Positions 1-9,400 of a stretch of 64,000 nucleotides of DNA are shown piece after piece. Numbering within the stretch: position 1 is the stretch's first letter; every line of letters starts with the position of its first letter. The position numbers and the translations under genes are program-made. The notes under the pieces were generated by a model. That model did no database searches and was not told the origin of the DNA. It was given only the letters and a program-made list of their open reading frames with translations. Origin of the DNA: JAVBLP01 sp052034625 (lineage in GTDB: Bacteria; Elusimicrobiota; Endomicrobiia; Endomicrobiales; Endomicrobiaceae); assembly GCA_052034625.1 (NCBI GenBank), contig JBPOII010000009.1:53173-117172 (forward strand), in the 5' to 3' direction.

Positions 1-3000
1 TTCTTCCGTTGCGGCAGATTTTTCTTTTGCAACAGGTTTTCCTTCTTCAACTTTTACTTTCTCATTTATACTTTCTTCTTTAATCTCTATTTGAGTTTCT
101 TTTACAGGTTTTCCTTCTACAGCAGCAGGTTTTGCTTCTGTTTTCTGTACCGGTTTTTTGATTTCTTCCTTTTTCTTATCATCCTTAGATTTAAACTCTT
201 GCGAAGGAGCACTTCCGCTTAAAGATGAAGCTTTTTCAAAATCTTTAGCCGCATCCTTTTCCTTTTTAAGTTTCTGATATGTTGCTCCCCGCTTTCTGTA
301 AATTTCCGGATCAGGATTTTCTTTATTGGCAGCAATAAGCTTCGTATAATCTTTTAATGCGACAGAATACTTCTCATTATCAAAATAAAAGTCGGCTCTT
401 TCAAGAAGAAGCTCCGTATCTTTAGGAGAAAGTTTAACAGCTTTTTCATAATCTTTATTTGCTTTATCAAAAACATTCTTTTTGGCATAAGATCTCGCCC
501 TTAGATTGTATGCTTGAACATTTTTAGGGTCAAGTTCTATTGTTTTGGTAAAATCGTTTATGGCATTATCAAAATCCTTTATTTTGTATTCTGCCACAGC
601 CTTATTTAAATAGACTTTCGCATCCTGAACACCAACTTCCAAAGCTTTTGATAAGAATTTTACCGCATCAGTATGCTGTTTTATCTTTAAGCTGCATATA
701 CCAAGATATTTATATATTTCATGCTCTTGGGAACCAAGGTCAAGCGCACTTTTCATATCGTCAAAACACTGCTGAAAATTATGAATATTATAGTTAATGA
801 ATCCGCTGAAATAATGAACACTCGGATTATCTGGACACAATTCCACAACTTTGTCTGTATAAGTAGCAGCTTTTTTAAATTCATTTTTTGAAGCACAAAA
901 TTCGGCTTGCATAACATATGCTTGTGCATTTTTAGGATCTATTGCAATAACCTCTTCCATAACTTCAAAAAATTCTTTTTCTTTATTTCCAGATATGTAT
1001 ATTTTTCCTTTTTTCAAAAGAGCATCAGTATTAGATTTATCGACTTCCAGAATTTTATCACAAGTCAAAAGTCCTTTATCATATACACGGGCTTCAATAT
1101 AAAGGTCACACATACTTAAAAGAACAGAAAGATCCTTGGCATCAGTTAATTTTTCCGCACTCTGATAATCTTTTTCAGCATTAGTATAATCTTTTTTCTT
1201 TAAATACAGACCTGCTCTGGCAATATAATGTTTATAATTATCCGGCTCTGCAGCAATCGCTTCATTAGCTTCACCGAAAGTAGTAATTATTGAATAATCC
1301 TTTTTCGGAGCAGGAGGAGGGACCGGAATTTCTTCTTTAATATCCTCTTGAGGCTGCTCTTCCTGCGGCTTCGGAGGCTCTACAGGCTCATCCGATTTTG
1401 TCTCTTCCGCAGCTTTTTCCCCAGGCTTTATTTCTTCTGTCAGGACCTGTGTCTCTTGCACTTGCGGTTTTTCTTCTTCAACTATGGCAGCAGGTGCTGG
1501 AATTTCTTCTTTCTGATGAACAGGTGTTTCCTGAGCTGTTTCTTGTACAGCAGGAATTACAGATGACTCTTTTTCTAATACTTTTTCCTTTATCTCTTTT
1601 GTCTTCTCTTTCTCTTTAGGAGAAGGTTTAGGGAATTCAACTTTTGTTTCCGGTGCTTTAGCGGCAGGCGGTGTCTCCTTTCCTTTCTCTTCTTCTTTGG
1701 CTTTTTGTATTATATCGTCAAGGCTGTTTAGTTTCTCACGAAGACTGCTCAAAACGCTCCTGTCTCTCTTTTCATCATATTTTTCTCTTTCAGGGGCCGA
1801 AGGTTTTTGAAATTCAAATGCCGGCTTTTCTTCTTCTTTCGTTTGTGCATCAGCGGATTCTTCAATATTTTCTATGGGTTTTTCTTCAACTTTCTTTGGC
1901 TCGGAAATTGGCGACTCTTTTTCAGCCGGAACACCATCAGACGGTTCCAGCGGTGCGGGAATTTCTAAGGGCATTTCCTCTTCAACTTTCTTTTCTTCAT
2001 CAGCGACAGGTATTTGATCCTTTTCTGTTGAAGGTTCTGCCGAAACTGCAGCGGTATCTGCAGCAATATCATCTTCTGTTTTAACATTATCTTGTATCGG
2101 TATCTCTTCATGAATATTTTCTTTGACAGCATTTATATCAGATGGTTTTGAAGCAGCTTCATCAGAATCTTTTTCTTCTCTTTTTGTTTCTTCAATATTT
2201 GTTATATCGGTAATTTCTTCCGGAGGTTTTGGAAGCTCTAAATCATAAGCCGTCTTTATTTTTTCAATTGTAATAGGAGCATCTTTCGTTTTAGAAGGCT
2301 CTTTTTTTACTGTCTTTTCATATTCTTTAAGCTTTTTATTCAAACTCTCCATATCACTGTAAATTTCACTCAGCTTTTCATTTTGCCTGCCATAATAATC
2401 TTTGAAATTAAACAGATCCTTATCTGTTTTAAGCCTTTTACTTTCCGTCATATTTTTTAAGGCAGTATCATAACTTTTAAGAGAATCGGCAAAACGTCCC
2501 ATATTTCTGTAAACTATACCCCTGTACAAATGAGCAAGAGGATTATTTTCATCAAGGACAAGAGCTTCATCTATATCAAGTAAAGCTTTCTCAAACTTTT
2601 CCATTTTGATAAAAAGCAGCGCTCTTTTAATATAGGCTTCAGCATTATCCGGAGCTATGCTTAATACAGAAGCATAATCTTTTTCCGACTGCTCAAAGTT
2701 ACCATCACGCATATGGGCTTCTGCTTTTAGAAGAGCGGCATCAACAAAAAAAGGCATAAGATCAAAAGCTATTGAAGCGTCTTCAGCCGCCCCGGTATAA
2801 TCATCTGTCATAAATTTTATTTTTGCTCTTATGAAATAAGATTTCTCATCATTCGGAGCAAGTTCAAGAGCTTTATTTATGTATGAAAGAGCTTGTGAAT
2901 AATTGTTTTCTTCAGCTTTTATTTCGGCAAGCATTCTGTAAATAGAAACATCATTTGGCATTTCTTTCACAGCTTCAGTTAAATCTGTAAAAGCATTTTT

Positions 3001-4548
3001 CCCATCGCTCATTTTCAAATAAGCTCTCGCTCTCCTTTTATAAACTTCAGCTTTTGAATCATAACCTTCTTCAAGTGCCTGTGTGAAATATTTTACGGCA
3101 CCGTTATATCCCTCAAGTTCAAAAGAGGCAAGACCGGCAAAATATAAAGATTGTGCTCGGCTGTAATTTTGGCTTATACAAGCAAGAAAATCATCAAGTG
3201 CTTTTCTATAATCCTTAATTTTAAAATAAGATTCTCCTCTCATATAGTAAGCTTCAGATAGATTATTGTTCTTTTTTATTGCTTGGGAAAGATCTTCTAT
3301 TGCAAGAACACTGTTATGTACAAGAAAAAATGCCTGTCCTCTTGCAGCATAAGACTCGGCATTGGTAAAACCCATATCTATGGCTTTTGTAAAACTTGCA
3401 TCAGCTTCTTGAAAATCCTTATCCGCAAGTGAAGAAAGTGCTGAGGCATAATATATCTCGGCAATATCTGATTTTATCTCGGAAGCTTTTTTATAACTTT
3501 CAACAGCAGATTTATAATCTTTAAGATTATGCTTTATGTATCCTCTCATAAAATGCATAAAGAATAGCTGCGGCATAAATTCAACAGCCTGTTCTATGTT
3601 TTCAAGAGCTTTTGCAAAATCTTCCTTCTCGCATAATATATAAGCTTTCATTAAAAAAGCAGGCGCAAATTTATAATCCGCTTCAATGGACTTATCAAGC
3701 TCTTTTAATGCTTTTTCTATTTCCCCTCTGTCTCTATAGAGATTTGCTATATTATATGCTGTAAAAGCATCAAGAGGGTTGAGCTTGTCGGCTTCTTTAA
3801 AATCTTTTTCAGCACGGTCTTCATCAAGTTTTTTTCTATAGGCAAGTCCTCTGTTATTAAGTGCAAAAGTATTTTTAGGCTCTATTTCCAAAGCTTTAGT
3901 AAAATCTTCTAATGCCTTATCAATATTTTCCTGCTTTCTGTATGCAATTCCTCTATTGTTGTATGAATAATCATCATTAGGATTAAACTCGATAGCCTTT
4001 GTAAAATCTTCTACTGCCTTATCAAGTTTTCCCATAATTCTGTACACCATGCCTCTGCCGTAAAAAGCTGAAGCATTATCTTTACTTAGCTCAAGCGCTT
4101 TATTAAAATGTTTTATGGATTCATCATATTTGCAAAGATTTTTGTATATATTACCAAGACCGCTGTATGCCGTAGAGTTATTAGGGTTTAAAGAAATTGC
4201 TTTATTAAAGTCCGCTAATGAAGCATCATAACTTTGAAGCGAGGCATTAGATTCTCCCCTTGCCACATAAGCAAAAGAAAAATTAGGTTCAAGTTCAAGA
4301 GCTTTATCAAACTCCCTTATTGCCTCTTTAAATTTTCCTTTTTTATGACGTATCTGTCCAAGATTATAATAGGCAGAAGCGTCCGAAGGGTTTTGTTTTA
4401 CGGAATTTATATAAAAATCAAGCAGTTTATCATATTCTTCCTGTTCTGATGGTACACAGGAGATATTAAGTTCTTCTGCATTTAATTCAATGTATTCAAT
4501 ATAAGTGCTTATATACTTCTTCAGATGTGAAAGATAATTAATAGCCAT
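1..4548 (-). CDS. Giant TPR-repeat protein, 3' end beyond the window
   Basis: The minus-strand frame is open from an ATG at 4546-4548 to the window edge (1516 codons), so the gene is partial at its C-terminus. After about 40 residues it becomes a long run of 34-residue TPR units (pattern W/Y-x-G/A-x-A-x-Y...F-x-A-L-x-L-x-P) down to about 2330, well over twenty units. A Pro/Glu/Lys-rich low-complexity linker (about 2290-1320) follows, then a second TPR block (about 1300-250), then another acidic/Lys-rich linker at the edge. No signal peptide is visible. TPR arrays are protein-binding scaffolds; partner and cellular role cannot be told. The low-complexity linker makes long antisense ORFs that are not genes. 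It lies 30 bp downstream of the small membrane protein gene, probably in the same transcript. Confidence 0.85.
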   Translation of the reverse strand, partial: MAINYLSHLKKYISTYIEYIELNAEELNISCVPSEQEEYDKLLDFYINSVKQNPSDASAYYNLGQIRHKKGKFKEAIREFDKALELEPNFSFAYVARGESNASLQSYDASLADFNKAISLNPNNSTAYSGLGNIYKNLCKYDESIKHFNKALELSKDNASAFYGRGMVYRIMGKLDKAVEDFTKAIEFNPNDDYSYNNRGIAYRKQENIDKALEDFTKALEIEPKNTFALNNRGLAYRKKLDEDRAEKDFKEADKLNPLDAFTAYNIANLYRDRGEIEKALKELDKSIEADYKFAPAFLMKAYILCEKEDFAKALENIEQAVEFMPQLFFMHFMRGYIKHNLKDYKSAVESYKKASEIKSDIAEIYYASALSSLADKDFQEADASFTKAIDMGFTNAESYAARGQAFFLVHNSVLAIEDLSQAIKKNNNLSEAYYMRGESYFKIKDYRKALDDFLACISQNYSRAQSLYFAGLASFELEGYNGAVKYFTQALEEGYDSKAEVYKRRARAYLKMSDGKNAFTDLTEAVKEMPNDVSIYRMLAEIKAEENNYSQALSYINKALELAPNDEKSYFIRAKIKFMTDDYTGAAEDASIAFDLMPFFVDAALLKAEAHMRDGNFEQSEKDYASVLSIAPDNAEAYIKRALLFIKMEKFEKALLDIDEALVLDENNPLAHLYRGIVYRNMGRFADSLKSYDTALKNMTESKRLKTDKDLFNFKDYYGRQNEKLSEIYSDMESLNKKLKEYEKTVKKEPSKTKDAPITIEKIKTAYDLELPKPPEEITDITNIEETKREEKDSDEAASKPSDINAVKENIHEEIPIQDNVKTEDDIAADTAAVSAEPSTEKDQIPVADEEKKVEEEMPLEIPAPLEPSDGVPAEKESPISEPKKVEEKPIENIEESADAQTKEEEKPAFEFQKPSAPEREKYDEKRDRSVLSSLREKLNSLDDIIQKAKEEEKGKETPPAAKAPETKVEFPKPSPKEKEKTKEIKEKVLEKESSVIPAVQETAQETPVHQKEEIPAPAAIVEEEKPQVQETQVLTEEIKPGEKAAEETKSDEPVEPPKPQEEQPQEDIKEEIPVPPPAPKKDYSIITTFGEANEAIAAEPDNYKHYIARAGLYLKKKDYTNAEKDYQSAEKLTDAKDLSVLLSMCDLYIEARVYDKGLLTCDKILEVDKSNTDALLKKGKIYISGNKEKEFFEVMEEVIAIDPKNAQAYVMQAEFCASKNEFKKAATYTDKVVELCPDNPSVHYFSGFINYNIHNFQQCFDDMKSALDLGSQEHEIYKYLGICSLKIKQHTDAVKFLSKALEVGVQDAKVYLNKAVAEYKIKDFDNAINDFTKTIELDPKNVQAYNLRARSYAKKNVFDKANKDYEKAVKLSPKDTELLLERADFYFDNEKYSVALKDYTKLIAANKENPDPEIYRKRGATYQKLKKEKDAAKDFEKASSLSGSAPSQEFKSKDDKKKEEIKKPVQKTEAKPAAVEGKPVKETQIEIKEESINEKVKVEEGKPVAKEKSAATEE

Positions 4549-4578
4549 GAGATTCTTTTTACCTTTTATATTAATATT

Positions 4579-4935
4579 TTATATTTTGTCATCGCCTTTT
4601 TTCATACCTGAAACAGGGCTCTGTTTATCCGCATTCATGTCATTTTTATCAATATCTTTATCTTTTTTATCTTTTTTAAACCTTGTGCCTACAATAAGTC
4701 CTATAAACATCCCAATTTGCATAGCAAAAAGAACATCAAATGAAATTATGATTCCTACAATAATACCTGCTGCTCCACCGGCGAGCAAGCCTTCTACATC
4801 GTAAACCTTATCAACTTTTTCGGCTGCCGCTATATCTGCAAGATCCTGGGAAGTTACTTCATCATCAGACGTTTTTTGTCCTGTCTCAGTATCCTGGGGA
4901 TTTTGTTGGATAGGCTGTTTTTGTTCTTCTTGCAT
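4579..4935 (-). CDS. Small glycine-rich membrane protein, function unknown
   Basis: 118 residues. The first 45 are Gln/Glu/Asp-rich and hydrophilic. Residues about 49-82 form one long or two closely spaced hydrophobic segments with G-x-x-x-G type spacing (LLAGGAAGIIVGIII, then IGMFIGLIVG), like glycine-zipper membrane helices. The tail is Lys/Asp-rich and charged. I do not recognise a named family. It precedes the giant TPR gene by 30 bp in the same direction, so the two may be co-transcribed and the small protein might anchor the TPR protein at the membrane; that is inference from position only. Confidence 0.6.
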   Translation of the reverse strand: MQEEQKQPIQQNPQDTETGQKTSDDEVTSQDLADIAAAEKVDKVYDVEGLLAGGAAGIIVGIIISFDVLFAMQIGMFIGLIVGTRFKKDKKDKDIDKNDMNADKQSPVSGMKKGDDKI

Positions 4936-4980
4936 TTTACCCTCATTTTTTCATTTGTTTTATTATATCAAATAAAGTTT

Positions 4981-6372
4981 TCACTTTTTGTGTGAAAGAA
5001 ATTCTTTTAACACTTTGACAGCCTGTTCTTTTGTAAGCTGCGGATTTTCCATCTGTTCTTCCGATATTTTTGCTTTTGCTTTTTTTATCCACTCTCCTGC
5101 GGGAAGATCGAAAATGTTCATAATTTCTTTACCGTTAAGAAGTTCATCTTTCGGATAAAGTGTATTTTTTTCTTTCAATTGATTTATCCTGTTTTCAAGC
5201 TCGAATATTTTTTCACCGGGGTTGTCTTTTCCGTAATCAGCTTTTGAAAACTCTATCACTCTTTCAAGTTGTCCGGAACATTTTATGGCAAACCTTCTTA
5301 CAGCCGAATCACTCCATGAAGAGTCATACATTTTAGGATACATGTGGTTTCTTATAATATTTATGACCTGTACCGTAAAATCTTTAGAATATTTTAGCCT
5401 CTTTAACACATTTTCCGCAATATCGGCACTCTTTTCCTCGTGCCCGTGAAATGATACTTTACCGCCCTCATCTTTAAAAGCTTCCGCTTTTCCGGTATCG
5501 TGTAACAATGCTGAAATTCTTAATAGAGAATCCCTTCCTGTCCTGTCCAAAACTTTCAGCGTATGTTCAAAAACATCATCATTATGATACTTTACCGGCT
5601 GTTTAATCCCTTTAAGAATATGAAGTTCAGGTAAAATTTCTTCGAGTATCCCTATATCACTCATCATTTTAAAAGCGATCGACGGATTTTCTTCCAGAAT
5701 AATTTTATTTATTTCATCTCTTATGCGTTCAGGTGAGACTATATCTATGCGTCCTGAAGCTTTTTTCATCGCTTCATAAGTTTTTTGTTCTATAGTAAAT
5801 CCGAGTTGAAGGCTTTGTCTTATCGCCCTGAGTATTCTCAAAGGATCTTGATTAAAAATAATTTCTGCGGCATCAGGGTCGGTAACTCTTATAATCCTGC
5901 CTTTAATATCCTCTATACCTTTACCTGTAAGGTCAAGAATTTTATTATCACTTAGACGCAAAAATAAAGCATTTATGGTAAAGTCTCTTCTAAGTGCATC
6001 CTGTTCCAATGAACCTATTTCGGTATCAGGATTTCTTGAACTGTCTTCATAATACTCTTTGCGCGGCATAATAAACTCAACTTCTTCACCTTCAATCATA
6101 AGTTTTGAAGTCCCGAATCTTTCAAAGATCACAGGCTCATGGAGCCCGTTTATCTCAGCAACAGTTTTTGAAAAATCTATTCCGGCAAACTTTTCTCTGT
6201 CGCTACCGACAGGAGGTGCAACCATAATATCCAGATCTTTCGGTTCTCTGCCGATAAGCAAGTCCCTTACAAATCCTCCGACAGCATAAACTTCAAATTT
6301 ACTAATTACTGCCGCTTTCGAAATGATTTGGATTATAGATTTATATCTTTTAGGAATTTCTATTTTTTTCAT
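4981..6372 (-). CDS. cca: CCA tRNA nucleotidyltransferase / poly(A) polymerase family, with HD domain
   Basis: 463 residues, usual for the class II nucleotidyltransferase family that adds or repairs the 3' CCA of tRNA. The head domain has the GG-(F)-VRD motif followed by DLDIMV (catalytic Asp pair) at about residues 32-50 and RRDFTINAL at about 128-136. Residues about 270-335 carry an HD phosphohydrolase-like motif (LLHDTGK, then HGHEEKSA). Sequence alone does not separate a full CCA-adding enzyme from an A-adding or poly(A) enzyme; no second copy is in view. The start ATG at 6370-6372 has a purine-rich AAAGAAG just upstream. Confidence 0.88.
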   Translation of the reverse strand: MKKIEIPKRYKSIIQIISKAAVISKFEVYAVGGFVRDLLIGREPKDLDIMVAPPVGSDREKFAGIDFSKTVAEINGLHEPVIFERFGTSKLMIEGEEVEFIMPRKEYYEDSSRNPDTEIGSLEQDALRRDFTINALFLRLSDNKILDLTGKGIEDIKGRIIRVTDPDAAEIIFNQDPLRILRAIRQSLQLGFTIEQKTYEAMKKASGRIDIVSPERIRDEINKIILEENPSIAFKMMSDIGILEEILPELHILKGIKQPVKYHNDDVFEHTLKVLDRTGRDSLLRISALLHDTGKAEAFKDEGGKVSFHGHEEKSADIAENVLKRLKYSKDFTVQVINIIRNHMYPKMYDSSWSDSAVRRFAIKCSGQLERVIEFSKADYGKDNPGEKIFELENRINQLKEKNTLYPKDELLNGKEIMNIFDLPAGEWIKKAKAKISEEQMENPQLTKEQAVKVLKEFLSHKK

Positions 6373-6424
6373 ATCTTCTTTAATTTATAACACAAAATAG
6401 TTGAATTTTCAATAAATTTCAATT

Positions 6425-6459
6425 AAAAAAGGCGGCTGTCTTTCTTGACAGCCGCCTTT
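6425..6459 (-). terminator. Intrinsic terminator after the glycosidase-bearing giant gene
   Basis: A 13-bp perfect stem (6428-6440 with 6447-6459, core GGCGGCTGTC) with a 6-nt loop is followed on the minus strand by a run of T. It sits 17 bp past the stop codon of the 6477-12542 gene. Confidence 0.9.
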
Positions 6460-6476
6460 ATATAAAATTATTTGAA

Positions 6477-9400
6477 TTATGCAGATGTCAATATCTGTCT
6501 TATACCTCTTATATTCATAATACTAGAAGCCTCTTTAGACAAAGCTATCTTTCTGTCAGATATCATATCTATAAACCTTAACATATTAACCGCTATCAGT
6601 TTTTCAGCATCGTTGTTTCCTTTTACTTTATCTGAAAACTCACTAAGATAACCCATGGCTTCTCTGATAACTGCTACTCCGTCAACTGTGTCTATATGCT
6701 GTATATCAAGGATAAAGTCCAACAGTTCGACAGGTATATTATCAGTATTTATGTCTTCTTCCTGTATTTTTTTCATCAGCACATCAATATTTGTATCAGC
6801 ACTGTTTATAAGTTTCTGTGCTTCAATAATGTATTTGAGTGCATAATCTTTATCTCTTCTTTCTTTAAATATGAATTCCGCTTCAAAATATTTGTCAGCA
6901 TTAGCTTCGAGCAATCCTTCAAGTATGCCTTCATAATATTTATCAATATCTAATACCGTATCTGTGGTAATCTTCCTGTTTAAATCGAGATCTCTTAAAA
7001 GCTGCTCCGTCATATTAATTTTTTCAGTACCGCTTAGAGATTTATTATTTACAATATCAAGTACGCCTTGAACGGAGATTTTTTCAAGATTTTCAGCCAG
7101 TGCCCTTGCTATATCTTTCCCTTTATCAAAAGAAGATATTTTCCTATCGGCATTTCTAAAAGAAGATACTTTCTTTATAAAAGAGAAAAACGCATTTTTA
7201 TTTTTCTTTTTTACATCAATAGAATTGAGAATACTGTTGTTTACATCAAGCAATGCAATATCGGATTTGGAAACTTCTTCAATAGCTTTTTCAAGTCTGC
7301 TGTCATCTCTTATCTCACTCTGCTTTGAAGCATCATTATCTATGATTATCCATAAATTTGAACCTTTCAGATTACCGGCATTAGCTGCTATTTGGCTTGG
7401 AGTATATATCACACATTCAAGAATCCCAGCTTTTTTAAAAAAATCTCCCGTGAACACTTCCTGTGTTTTTCCAGGTGCAATAAAGCCCACGACCGCGTTT
7501 TTATTCACTCTTTTAAGTGCTGCCGCAACTTCTTCAATCCAATCTCTCAGACCGGTTAAACTGCCGGTATATTTAGCTGCATTAATTCTTATACCGTCAA
7601 GGTCAAGATCATTAAAATCACCAAGACCTGTGTAATAAACATCTTCCGCATCAGCTTCATAAATAAGTCTGATATTATACTTTTCCGATAATATTAAAGC
7701 GGTCCTCACAGCATCTTTATTTGATATATCCCTTATCACAAAAGTATCTATACCGTTATCAGCATTAACTTTAAATATTTCTTCATTCTGCAAAAGTTCT
7801 GCATTTTCATAAGTAATTGCAAAAACAGCGGGCTTTTTATATTTCCCTTTTCTTTTTTCTGTATTAAGCATTCCGCTTGCTATAGTTAGCAATTCAAGAA
7901 TACCGCCGAAAGAAACTATGGCAAAACCGTTTTTATAAGCTTTTTTTCCATAGACAAATACGGTGTCCTTATATTCTTCATTGGCTGCGGCTATTTCTTC
8001 AAGTGATACGGGAGTAGCAATATCAAAAATATCAATATTGAAAGCTTCATTAATATTCAAAGCATTTTGAACATTTTTATTTTCCTTTATCCAAGAAGCC
8101 ATTGCAAGGTAAACATCATTCTCATTGATCGTATCTTCCAAAATACCGTCATAATACAATTCTATTATACCTTCAGAAGAAAAGTCAGCATAAACATCAA
8201 ACAACTCTTTACCGACAAGAAGTTTTCCTGTTTCTGCTGTATCTGTGATTTTTATGCCTGTTTCCATAATGTTTGTATTTTTTGATACAGGCATAAAACT
8301 TAAAATATTCAGTCCTTCTTTCTTTAAAATTTTGGCTTTACCGCTGACGACTTTTTTGCCGGCAGAAATAAATGAACGTTTTTGAAGTTTCCTGCCAGCT
8401 GCAAAAGCTTGGATGAAAAAACTTCCTATAATCGCTAAAGGAGTGATCCCGGAAAAGTTTTTTTCTACTGCAGAATATGTAAGAACTTCTTTCACGGCAC
8501 CGCCTGCGGGTTGAAGCGACTCAAGAAGAATAGGTTTAGTAAACATGCTGTATGACGTTGGATAAAGCAGCTTGTATATTGATGCTGAACCGGATGGCTG
8601 CGGTATATTTTGAGATTTGAGGCTGGCTTCAGGAATCACAGTCATTTCAAGCCATAAAACTTCCGTCGAAACGGTATTATTACCGTTTAAGGATTGTCCA
8701 AAAACTTTTTTGCCGGTTAATATATTCACTCTGTTTATCGTTGAAAGATCCACATATCTTTTTTCAAACTCTATTGCCGGAATCTCTACAGTAAAATAAT
8801 CATTTCCAGCTGGAAAATGGAATATTTCCTGATATACCCCTATATTAGCATTGTTGCTTGAATGAGTATCAAGAAGCTGTACCATAAATTTCGGATCCTG
8901 CAATCCGCTGCTTGAAGCAAGTTTAAGCGTAATTCTTACTATTCCATCTGGGTGAACAGCAACGGCATCTTCAAACTGCATTGAATTTGTACGCCACTCC
9001 TCTTTTTCAGGTTCATTTGCCGGCCATTCTCTTCCATACCATGGATATTTTGTAAGAACGCCTTCTGCCGTCGGTCTAAAAGTACCGACGCTTTCATAAT
9101 CAACTTCAGAAACCGGAAGTGTTCCGCCCCACGCTTCAGATAAGATCTTAGCTGCTTCTTTGGCTTCTCCATCTTCTGTAAATAAACCCAGATGGGCTTC
9201 CGAGCCTATCGTACCGCTGAGTTCATGATCCGTTTTCCATGATTCGTCTTTTAGTGAAAAGAAAAATGCTCCTGCTCCTATAGAATCGTTCCTTGCATCT
9301 ATGTCCGTCCACATACTTTTTGCCCACTTAGCCTGAAGAAGGCTTGTATCCCGTCCCTTCCCGCCTACAGAACTTCTTCCAAATTCAGAAATTATTATAG

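Noticed and set aside
1348..2084. Several plus-strand ORFs of 70-137 residues
   Set aside because: They are antisense to the low-complexity Pro/Glu/Lys linker of the giant TPR gene and have Leu/Phe/Ser-rich composition typical of such shadows.
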